Part shown: positions 57,486 to 64,000 of the stretch, in pieces | Layout: every line of letters begins with the position of its first letter | Numbering within the stretch: position 1 is the first letter of the stretch | Source: Pedobacter steynii | GTDB lineage: Bacteria; Bacteroidota; Bacteroidia; Sphingobacteriales; Sphingobacteriaceae | Direction of reading: 5' to 3' | Assembly: GCF_900103665.1 (NCBI RefSeq) | Contig: NZ_FNGY01000014.1 | Location: 1 to 64,000 of the forward strand | Length of the DNA: 64,000 bases | The notes under the pieces: model-generated | What the model was told of the DNA's origin: nothing | What the model saw: only the letters and a program-made list of their open reading frames with translations | Database searches by the model: none | Program-made: the position numbers and the translations under genes

Positions 57486-58050
57486 ACTCCTCCAGCTTCA
57501 ATTTAAAATCTTTTAATATATCTAAGGTCACTTTATCTTTAATTACACGTTGAATCTGGTACAAAGGATTGGCTTCTTGTTTTACGATCTTCAGGTATCC
57601 AAATTCTGTTAGCTTTTTAATACTGCTGTCCATTTCCTGCAGCAGCTTAACACGGTTGTATTTCTCTGGTAAAAACAGTTCCACCTCTTCCAGTATACCG
57701 CTATGGCTGATCAATTTTTCGTTCGCCTGGATCTGGGTTGGATTGTGATCAAACTCTTCCAGCAGCTGCCTCAAGACCACCAATACGATCGAGGTTTCAA
57801 AACCTATCTGCCTGCGACTCACCAGTCCCAGTGTATTTCCCTCTTCGTCTTCAAACTGGGTAACAAAGGCCAGTCCTTCATCTTTTCTCATGATCAGCTC
57901 CAGCCCTATTACATTTACATACTCCTGAATCTCTTCCTGGTAGTACAATAACTCTTCCCATACAGCGGCACTGCTGTATACTGTACCATGTTTCAGCAAT
58001 TTAACTACTGCTTTCGAATATGGTTTCAAGTGATTGTTCAAATTACTCAT
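57478..58050 (-). CDS. jetB: JetB-like (DUF4194, MksE/KITE-type) subunit
   Basis: 190 residues, matching DUF4194: YSAAVWEELLYYQEEIQEYV, LVSRRQIGFETSIVLVVLRQ, and a winged-helix end (IKKLTEFGYLKIV). It overlaps jetA upstream by 4 bases (ATGA) and jetC by 8, so the three are one operon with coupled translation. It is the KITE-like subunit that bridges the kleisin (JetA) and SMC (JetC) in this class of complexes. Confidence 0.88.
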   Translation of the reverse strand: MSNLNNHLKPYSKAVVKLLKHGTVYSSAAVWEELLYYQEEIQEYVNVIGLELIMRKDEGLAFVTQFEDEEGNTLGLVSRRQIGFETSIVLVVLRQLLEEFDHNPTQIQANEKLISHSGILEEVELFLPEKYNRVKLLQEMDSSIKKLTEFGYLKIVKQEANPLYQIQRVIKDKVTLDILKDFKLKLEEYV

Positions 58051-59507
58051 TTCGTTAATATTACTTCTGGTATATGAATGGACTTTAGGCTTTTACGATC
58101 AAATACGATCCGCTCCATTTTGTCCTTGTTAATGGTATGTTTAAAATCTTTACTCACCGATAAATAACCAAACAATTGCGGTAAGCCATCATCAATTCCT
58201 CCGCTGAGCTCAATCACTTCAGCCAGGCTTGCCTGTGTTTTATCTGCCAATACATGCTTTATCCGGCTCCTGATGGCTTCCCGGTCTACCCGTTTTTTTC
58301 CAAACAGCCGAACCAGGTTTTCAGCCTGAAGAAAATCTGTGTCCGCTCTTTTAGGTTTGTTTTTATACGTAATTTCTTCTGTTTGATCAAAGGTCAGTTT
58401 GCGTTCAAATGGCAGGTTGATCGTCGGTTCTGCCTCGAGCATAAAACCAACATCTGGTTTTTTCTTTTTCTTCCCGATTTCAATCAACAGTGTTTTGATC
58501 TCGTGAATCAGGTTTCGGGTAACATGAACTTTGGAGTGCTCACTTTCTCTGATGATCCGGCCCAGCTTTTCAGCCATTTTATCGTTGGCCTTATACACCT
58601 TCTGCCCCGAAGAATGTAAGAATTTCTTCATGTCTTTCAGAAAGAAATCCTTTACCGGGATCTCTTTATCCTCCATCCGGTTAAACAGTGATTTGCTCAG
58701 GTCCCCCCATTCCTCCTGTAGATCAGGGTTAAGCAAAAAAGACCAAAATGCATAAAAACTTTTACCCTGCTGACTCTCCTTCAGCTCATCGAGTGCATCG
58801 AATGTAAATTCAAGTATATGGTCTTTTGTCAGGTTTCCTTCTGAATGCTTTAAGTAAATATGACGGGTAATTTCCCTGAAATTGTCTTCTACCTCCTTAA
58901 AGTCTGAAAGCAGTTCCTTTGCAGATTGGGTCAACTGATTAAAGCGCGGTATAATTTCAAAATTTTCATATACTTTCAAACCATCGCCACTGTGCAGTGC
59001 ATTGATCTGCTGATCAATCTCCAGTTTCTTTTGTTCGAGCAACTCCACCCGCTTTTGCAGGTCATCGTCAGTAAATTCAACCAAATCCCGTAGCTGACTA
59101 AAAAGATCCTTAAACCTCGATTCAGCCCCCACAAACTCTTTCTTTTCTAAACTCGTCAGCCAATCTATGGTTTTACTGGCATGGGCCGACATTTCGTAAA
59201 ACACCTCTCCTTTGTCGTCCTGATAATTTGTAAGGAAACCACTATCAGTCCACTTTCTAATGTATTTCCTGGCCTTTACCTCATAGGTATCAAATGCCTC
59301 CAGCTCCATATCCTCATCCTGTTCGATTTGTTTAAAATCGAGGTAATCGGTCAATTGATTGTGAATTTGATCAGATGACACGACAGTTTGCCCTTTGATA
59401 AAGGTTTCAATTAAAAAGACAATGAGCATATCCCGGTTGCGTAACCTCAGCATATCCACACTGGGTGAAGTATTTAAAACTTCTAATATTTTGTCACTAT
59501 TTATCAT
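58047..59507 (-). CDS. jetA: JetA-like (DUF3375, MksF/kleisin-type) subunit
   Basis: 486 residues, first gene of the operon. Matches DUF3375: MLRLRNRDMLIVFLIETFIK near the N-terminus, WLTSLEKKEFVGAESRFKDL with the conserved FVGTESR-like box, a coiled coil (about 160-200), a FYAFWSFLLNP segment and a C-terminal winged helix (about 395-486). It is the kleisin-like subunit of type I Wadjet. There is a 490-base non-coding region upstream. Confidence 0.9.
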   Translation of the reverse strand: MINSDKILEVLNTSPSVDMLRLRNRDMLIVFLIETFIKGQTVVSSDQIHNQLTDYLDFKQIEQDEDMELEAFDTYEVKARKYIRKWTDSGFLTNYQDDKGEVFYEMSAHASKTIDWLTSLEKKEFVGAESRFKDLFSQLRDLVEFTDDDLQKRVELLEQKKLEIDQQINALHSGDGLKVYENFEIIPRFNQLTQSAKELLSDFKEVEDNFREITRHIYLKHSEGNLTKDHILEFTFDALDELKESQQGKSFYAFWSFLLNPDLQEEWGDLSKSLFNRMEDKEIPVKDFFLKDMKKFLHSSGQKVYKANDKMAEKLGRIIRESEHSKVHVTRNLIHEIKTLLIEIGKKKKKPDVGFMLEAEPTINLPFERKLTFDQTEEITYKNKPKRADTDFLQAENLVRLFGKKRVDREAIRSRIKHVLADKTQASLAEVIELSGGIDDGLPQLFGYLSVSKDFKHTINKDKMERIVFDRKSLKSIHIPEVILTK

Positions 59508-59999
59508 TAACCCCTTACATTCTTAAAAAAATAAATCCCTCTTTCCAGCCTTTCCCCAAAACCGGAAAAATGCAATACCATAGCGCTCCATGCAGAAATA
59601 TCCTGAACAAGACAGGCATTCAAGGCATTAACTTTTAGTTTACATGCCCAATGTTAAATTACCACTAAAACAAACCCTAAGGAACGCAAACAGCATAAGC
59701 CGCTGTGACCTTTGATTTACAGCGGTTTAATCGTTTAATCCTCTATACTTTGTGGTAATCTTGTGCGTTTACTTTCTGATACAGAATAGTAAGACACCTG
59801 AAAATAGTCAGTTACAAGACCTGGAGGCCATATTTTGGCCAAAAGTAACTAAACTGGAATCAACTATCCACAACTAAATTGAAATATTTTTTTACGGAAA
59901 ATATTGATCGGAAAATTTCTTATTTCCAGCTCTTTAACATTGCATAAAATTTGATCAGATTTCAACTAATAACAAGCGAATGCTTACCTTGCACTTAAT
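59508..59999. other. Intergenic region upstream of jetA
   Basis: 492 bases between divergent genes. It must carry the promoters of jetABC (minus) and of the small membrane gene at 60000 (plus). One short hairpin, CCGCTGT/ACAGCGG (59700-59725), is visible. No exact TAnnTTTG or jetD-like coding remnant was found on either strand. Confidence 0.45.
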
Positions 60000-60534
60000 A
60001 TGAATTTTCTATCGCTAAAATTCTTTAAATATTCATTAGCTCTCGCACTTATTGATATTCTGGTCATCTGGCTTTGGGCTATAAATTCAGATCTTGGACC
60101 AGGATCAGCAATGGTCATTTATTTGGTAGTACCATTTGTCTTTATAATAAATGTTATCATTGGAGGCATACTATTCTTTACAAAACGAGCATACAGTGCT
60201 ATGTTTCTTGTCAATTCTATAATTGCAGCGCTAATTACCAATTGGCTTTTTACTGTTGAATTGAGGAATCAATCCAGAAGCGCTTATGATTCATGGGCTT
60301 TTAGTTTGAATGACACAACCTTTATAATCGATAAGTCAAAGTAAATACAATGAATTTAACATATCGTCTAGGGACAGCCCCGGATCTTCTACTGGTTTTC
60401 TAGATGGTAAATGTGAACAAAAGAAAGACACACTCTTTTTGATCACTGATTCAATAAGAATGTATATTCATCACGACAAATTATATAATTTCAGAAAGTC
60501 GAAGAATCCAATTACATTAAAGATCTGTAATTAA
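60000..60534 (+). pseudogene. Small membrane-protein gene broken by a +1 frameshift
   Basis: The ATG frame encodes 114 residues with three membrane segments and ends in FIIDKSK at 60344. In the next frame an open stretch without its own start continues at once (SKYNEFNISSRDSPGSSTGF ... DTLFLITDSIRMYIHHDKLY) to a stop at 60534, 14 bases before the next gene. Removing one A near 60338 (GTCAAAGTAAAT) joins them into a protein of about 177 residues. This could be a real disruption or a read error. Family unknown. Confidence 0.65.
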
Positions 60535-60548
60535 ACCATACGCACTAC

Positions 60549-61079
60549 ATGTATACACTTACACTCAACGAAAACGACTTTATTACGTTTCAACTATATG
60601 AAGCATCTACAAACCCCATAAAAATCAAATCACGCAAAAAATCTTTCCTTATCCTACTCGGTATGAGTCTTTTATTAGCCTGTTATGGCTATTTAAAAGA
60701 AGGAGTTTTCCTGATGTACTATGGCTTATTTTGTACTTTCCTTGTGCTCTGCTTTGGAAATATTTACTTGCGGTGGCGTCATAAAAGACATTATAAAAAA
60801 CACGTAAAGAACAATTTCAATTGTCAATCTGAAGAAAGCGTACAAATTAAAATTATTGATGACCACATCAGAATGATTGACAGTGCCAGCGATAGTAACG
60901 TAAAGATTTCGGAAATCAAAGCAGTAAATGAAATTAAGGATTACTACTTTTTGAAATTGAGTACCGGACCTAATCTAATTATTCCTAAAACCCTTACTTC
61001 ATTAAATAACGAAGTAAATGAAATGATCAGGAACCATAATATACCGCACTTTGTACAACTCGACTGGAAATGGCGATAA
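60549..61079 (+). CDS. YcxB-like two-span membrane protein
   Basis: 176 residues. An N-terminal strand-rich start (MYTLTLNENDFITFQLYEAS), two membrane helices (about 31-70), basic linker RWRHKRHYKKHVKNNF, and a C-terminal soluble part IKIIDDHIRMIDSASDSNVKISEI that resembles the YcxB C-terminal domain. Function unknown. It overlaps the following gene by 10 bases, so it belongs to an operon with it and probably with the frameshifted gene 14 bases upstream. Confidence 0.75.
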   Translation: MYTLTLNENDFITFQLYEASTNPIKIKSRKKSFLILLGMSLLLACYGYLKEGVFLMYYGLFCTFLVLCFGNIYLRWRHKRHYKKHVKNNFNCQSEESVQIKIIDDHIRMIDSASDSNVKISEIKAVNEIKDYYFLKLSTGPNLIIPKTLTSLNNEVNEMIRNHNIPHFVQLDWKWR

Positions 61080-61732
61080 AACATGTGATCAAGGGAACAA
61101 TAAACAGGTTTAGAAATAAACCAACTCTATTTTTACTGTTAATTCCATTGGTATTTATTTGGGCCATTCCTACATTGTATAATTACAGCAGGCTAACCGG
61201 AGGAAGTAGCTTAGGTGGAATACTGCCCTTAGGCGCCATGTTTATTGCCACAATTGCATTAGTGATTGATTGTAGTCTTGTAAATTTCAGCAAGATAAAA
61301 TTGTTCTGGATTTCAGCAATTGAGGCCGGATTATTAGCATTGCTTTTTATTTCACATCTATATTTAGATCGAACAGTTGGCATTAACATACAGCACAGTA
61401 ACCACCCCTACTTGATCATTATAGACAAGCCAACAGGAATAAAATCAGGGGATTTCAAGAGAACCGGATTGTTTGACAGAGAATATCATGTAATCAATAA
61501 AGATATAATTTATATGGATATAGCCTCACTTTCCGGATTCCCTATAAGGGTAACCCATAATAGCAATAATGGTTTATCAATTCAGTTTGGTTATAAACCT
61601 AAATATGCATTTGATTGGGCATTCTATGAGTGCCCGGCAGATGGATCCGAACATAGTATTACCTCCATTGACAGTCTCCTATCTCTGCGTTTAAAACCCG
61701 GCGAAAAGCTGTATGACAACGCGATAAATTAA
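61070..61732 (+). CDS. Membrane protein of unknown function
   Basis: 220 residues. Three membrane helices in the first 110 residues (about 20-38, 48-68, 79-97), followed by a soluble C-terminal half (HPYLIIIDKPTGIKSGDFKR, IDSLLSLRLKPGEKLYDN) likely outside the cytoplasm. No family recognised. Translation probably couples to the YcxB-like gene, which it overlaps by 10 bases. Confidence 0.75.
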   Translation: MAIKHVIKGTINRFRNKPTLFLLLIPLVFIWAIPTLYNYSRLTGGSSLGGILPLGAMFIATIALVIDCSLVNFSKIKLFWISAIEAGLLALLFISHLYLDRTVGINIQHSNHPYLIIIDKPTGIKSGDFKRTGLFDREYHVINKDIIYMDIASLSGFPIRVTHNSNNGLSIQFGYKPKYAFDWAFYECPADGSEHSITSIDSLLSLRLKPGEKLYDNAIN

Positions 61733-61816
61733 ACATACCCCAGCCAAGTTATTTTGCAACCACCTCCATCTAATGAATAAATTTATTCGTAGCTACACCA
61801 TACTATCTGTTAAGGC

Positions 61817-61853
61817 AGAACAACCATTGACTAGAGTAGTCAACGGCTGTTCT
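61817..61853. terminator. Long hairpin between convergent genes
   Basis: Arms AGAACAACCATTGACTA (61817-61833) and TAGTCAACGGCTGTTCT (61837-61853) pair over 17 bp with two G-U pairs and a 3-base loop. It lies between the ends of the membrane-protein gene and the beta-lactamase-like gene, so it probably terminates both. Confidence 0.65.
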
Positions 61854-61946
61854 ATTGCATTATTTAGAGATTATTGGGGATTCAGTGCTATTAATTTTCC
61901 AAAATCTATATTGGGAAAACCAAATTGAGGGGATGCCTTTACACGG

Positions 61947-63416
61947 CTATTTTTCTTTTTTAGTCAGCAGGACTTTAACATTCAAATGACCTCTTGTTAA
62001 GGTGACAGAATTTACCTTTTCATTGCTAAAATCGAATTTTAGCAGGTTAGGATAATCTATAATTTTAAATAGTCCATTTTTCAGATACACCAACTCATTG
62101 TTATTTTTTCCTTTAAAATGTTCCAAAAAGGCAGATTCAATATAGAGACGGTTATTCTTTTCTACAATTTTAGTTTCCATTCCCTGCCCATAGAGGAAGT
62201 CGTTATAAGTCCCGATGAGTTGCTTTTTCATACTTAAGGGCATTTCCTGAATGTCGTCGTTAGCTCTTTTATTGTTCCAGCCCATCAAGGTCAGCAGCTT
62301 TATCCGAGCCTGGTTCATCACCGGAATACGATTTGGGCTTTCTCCATTCGCAAGAATTACAAAGCCGTTCCCATCTGTCATAGTCGCAAAAATATTACCG
62401 CCAACTCCAGTATTGGAACCACTACACATAAACCAGTCGTAGTTGTTATAATTAACAGATCTTTGCCATCCATAAGCCCAGCCCCCAACTGCATTTTTCA
62501 AAGTGGTAACTTCCGTTATTTTTTGTGCAATGCGATGAGAAATCACTTTGTTATTTTTATTGCGCAAAGCATTTTGTATCTCAATAGAAAGTTTAGCTAA
62601 ATCTGTTGGTGTAGACCATACCCCTGATGCGCCAATTTGCGGTGTGATTGGCAAGCCTTTTTTAATCACTTTTCCATCTTTATCGTGAACAGAAGCAACA
62701 TTGGTCGGAAATCCAGTTTCATTAGGCTGTATCATTGTTGTATTCTTCAAACCAAGAGGTGAAAAAATATATTCTTGTGCAAGTTCTCCAATAGATTTAT
62801 TTAAAGTGTCTTCTAATGCCATTTGGATAATTACATAACCGCCACCGCTGTATTCAAAATTACTTCCTGGTGTGAACAGGAATTCAATTTCCTTATCATA
62901 TCTTGGAATCTGTCCTAAAAGACTTTGTTTTATCGTAGGAATTGTATCTCCTTCATAATAGTCTGAAAATCCGCCTTGATTTGTACCAGAGGTATGGTTA
63001 AAAAATTGTTTCCAGTTTGGGCTATTGTTTTCAGTAAACTTACTTTTTGGCAAATGCCAACGTTTTAAGTACTTATCTATCGGATCATCTAAATTAATCA
63101 AGCCTTTCTCTTCAAGTATATGGCAAAGAAGTGCTGTTATTGGTTTTGTAATTGATGCGGTAGAAAAAGCAGTGTTTTCATCTATTTTTTCTTTAGAATT
63201 CGTTGACTTTAATCCTTCCTGACCCGAATATACAATCTTATAATTTTCAAAAACAACGACGCTAAATCCTGGGAGCTTGTATTTTTCTAATTGTTGTTCA
63301 ATATGTAAGCTGTCCCCTAGAAAGCTATAGTCTCCTTTTTTCGGCAAAGCCTTATTGCGTATCTGACAGCTCGAAATTGTTAGTAGGAGAATTAGTAAAT
63401 AAAGGGTGCTTCTCAT
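61947..63416 (-). CDS. Serine beta-lactamase-like (class C/DD-peptidase fold) lipoprotein
   Basis: 489 residues from ATG 63416, the start of the lipoprotein signal MRSTLYLLILLLTISSCQ (lipobox ISSC); the frame begins nine codons earlier. The serine beta-lactamase fold shows SITK (Ser88, Lys91) in FSTASITKPITALLCHI, an FEYSGGGYVIIQ segment replacing YxN, and a late AYGWQRS/GSNTGVGG region. After about residue 365 there is a 120-residue beta-rich extension typical of the larger members. Such proteins hydrolyse peptides or esters; antibiotic resistance is not implied. It is encoded next to an AraC-type regulator on the same strand. Confidence 0.9.
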   Translation of the reverse strand: MRSTLYLLILLLTISSCQIRNKALPKKGDYSFLGDSLHIEQQLEKYKLPGFSVVVFENYKIVYSGQEGLKSTNSKEKIDENTAFSTASITKPITALLCHILEEKGLINLDDPIDKYLKRWHLPKSKFTENNSPNWKQFFNHTSGTNQGGFSDYYEGDTIPTIKQSLLGQIPRYDKEIEFLFTPGSNFEYSGGGYVIIQMALEDTLNKSIGELAQEYIFSPLGLKNTTMIQPNETGFPTNVASVHDKDGKVIKKGLPITPQIGASGVWSTPTDLAKLSIEIQNALRNKNNKVISHRIAQKITEVTTLKNAVGGWAYGWQRSVNYNNYDWFMCSGSNTGVGGNIFATMTDGNGFVILANGESPNRIPVMNQARIKLLTLMGWNNKRANDDIQEMPLSMKKQLIGTYNDFLYGQGMETKIVEKNNRLYIESAFLEHFKGKNNNELVYLKNGLFKIIDYPNLLKFDFSNEKVNSVTLTRGHLNVKVLLTKKEK

Positions 63417-63519
63417 CGTATTGTTTTTTATATCAAAAATCATTTCGATACAAACATGAGGAAGAAACCGATGCTATGCGACCGAGTAAGCGTAGTCGAA
63501 CGCATTTGTTTAAAAAAAT

Positions 63520-63560
63520 AAGTACGGGTAATTACAAAAACAAGTACAGGTAATTACAAA
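63520..63560. promoter_or_regulatory. Tandem repeat, candidate AraC-type operator
   Basis: Two near-identical 19-base copies, AAGTACGGGTAATTACAAA (63520-63538) and the same with one change (63542-63560), repeat at exactly 22 bases, about two helical turns. They lie 104-144 bases upstream of the lipoprotein start and overlap the 3' end of the AraC-type gene. Such spacing is typical of half-sites for an AraC dimer. Confidence 0.6.
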
Positions 63561-64000
63561 TTACTGTTTTGCAGACCCTTGCGATAGGAAGTAGGCGTAT
63601 TGCCTGTATGCTTTTTAAAAGCAGTATTAAAAGAAGATTTTGAATTGAAGCCTACTTCGTATAGAATTTCTAAAATAGTGACCTTACTTTTTGTAACGTC
63701 TTTTAAAATATCCATAGCCCGTTCTATGCGATAGCTATTAACGAAATCATAAAAATGCTGCTCCAATTTATGATTAATTAAAAGAGATAAATCCCGAACA
63801 GGAACTTTAAGATCCTTAGAGACATCCTGAATTGTTAAAGAAGGATTAAGAAATGGTTTTTCTTCAGCCATATACTGCTTTAATTTCAATAAGTCCTGAT
63901 GGTATTCTTTTTCCGTTACCGCCAATTGCTCCCCATTTTTTTCCTCTAAAATAAGATCGGAAACAAGCTTTAGTTTTGAATCAATATTTCTAAATAAACC
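63554..64000 (-). CDS. AraC-family transcriptional regulator, 5' part outside window
   Basis: The frame is open to the right edge, so the ORF start used by a TTG inside it is not real. The visible 148 residues contain a short charged linker and then a complete AraC C-terminal double helix-turn-helix: SLTIQDVSKDLKVPVRDLSL (first HTH) and ILEILYEVGFNSKSSFNTAF followed by TGNTPTSYRKG (second HTH and family signature). In Bacteroidota such C-termini often follow seven membrane helices; that part is not in view. It probably controls the adjacent beta-lactamase-like gene. Confidence 0.9.
   Translation of the reverse strand, partial: GLFRNIDSKLKLVSDLILEEKNGEQLAVTEKEYHQDLLKLKQYMAEEKPFLNPSLTIQDVSKDLKVPVRDLSLLINHKLEQHFYDFVNSYRIERAMDILKDVTKSKVTILEILYEVGFNSKSSFNTAFKKHTGNTPTSYRKGLQNSNL

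Noticed and set aside
60345..60548. Independent small gene after the 114-residue membrane protein
   Set aside because: The open stretch has no start codon near its beginning and continues the upstream gene after a +1 shift; treated as a frameshifted 3' end.
1..64000. CRISPR arrays, IS elements, tRNA and rRNA genes
   Set aside because: No regularly spaced repeats, transposase-like proteins with terminal repeats, or tRNA-like cloverleafs were recognised on reading both strands.

Overview
The window looks like a chromosomal segment of a Bacteroidota bacterium, most likely a Sphingobacteriaceae member close to Pedobacter. The support is moderate GC with AT-rich intergenic DNA, a SusC/SusD pair with DUF4959/DUF5126/DUF5000 and DUF4998 lipoproteins, a DUF6266 protein, Rhs proteins with DUF6443 and DUF5977 modules, many LxxC-type lipoprotein signals, and at least two TAnnTTTG promoter elements. 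The genus is an inference from these families. No rRNA, tRNA, CRISPR array or insertion sequence was recognised.

Region 1 (1-19981, minus strand) is a nonribosomal peptide synthetase operon of three giant genes; the last runs off the left edge. Read in transcription order the line is: starter C-A-PCP-C-A-PCP / docking-C-A-PCP-E-C-A-PCP / docking-C-A[methyltransferase]-PCP-C-A... The N-terminal C domain suggests an N-acylated (lipo)peptide of at least six residues. Specificity-code reading gives residue 2 Val-like, residue 3 D-configured (E domain), residue 4 a branched aliphatic, and residue 5 the same amino acid as residue 3 but methylated. The methyltransferase inside the residue-5 A domain is of the protein-arginine-methyltransferase (PRMT) type and is the most unusual protein feature here. 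A Sfp-type phosphopantetheinyl transferase that could activate these carriers lies at 53.1-53.9 kb.

Region 2 (20-31 kb) holds a divergent GntR regulator with a LacI-like sensor domain, then a minus-strand SusC-SusD-lipoprotein-lipoprotein uptake operon with no degradative enzyme, a divergent DUF1349 protein and a DUF6266 protein.

Region 3 (31-38 kb) has a GIDE-like membrane protein, a small exported protein and a large DUF4011 helicase-nuclease-DUF3320 protein of a type linked to anti-phage defence.

Region 4 (38-48 kb) is a polymorphic-toxin locus: two exported Rhs proteins in an operon. The second ends in a short C-terminal domain with an L,D-transpeptidase-like His/Cys pattern and is translationally coupled to an exported putative immunity protein. 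A diverged copy of the flank (truncated DUF1801 gene, terminator, immunity paralogue) lies on the other side, with an extra unknown gene inserted.

Region 5 (48-64 kb) contains lineage-specific exported and membrane proteins, a cupin, the phosphopantetheinyl transferase, a jetC-jetB-jetA (Wadjet/MksBEF-like SMC) operon without a visible jetD, a frameshifted small membrane-protein gene, a serine beta-lactamase-like lipoprotein and the C-terminal part of an AraC-type regulator with a tandem-repeat candidate operator between the last two.
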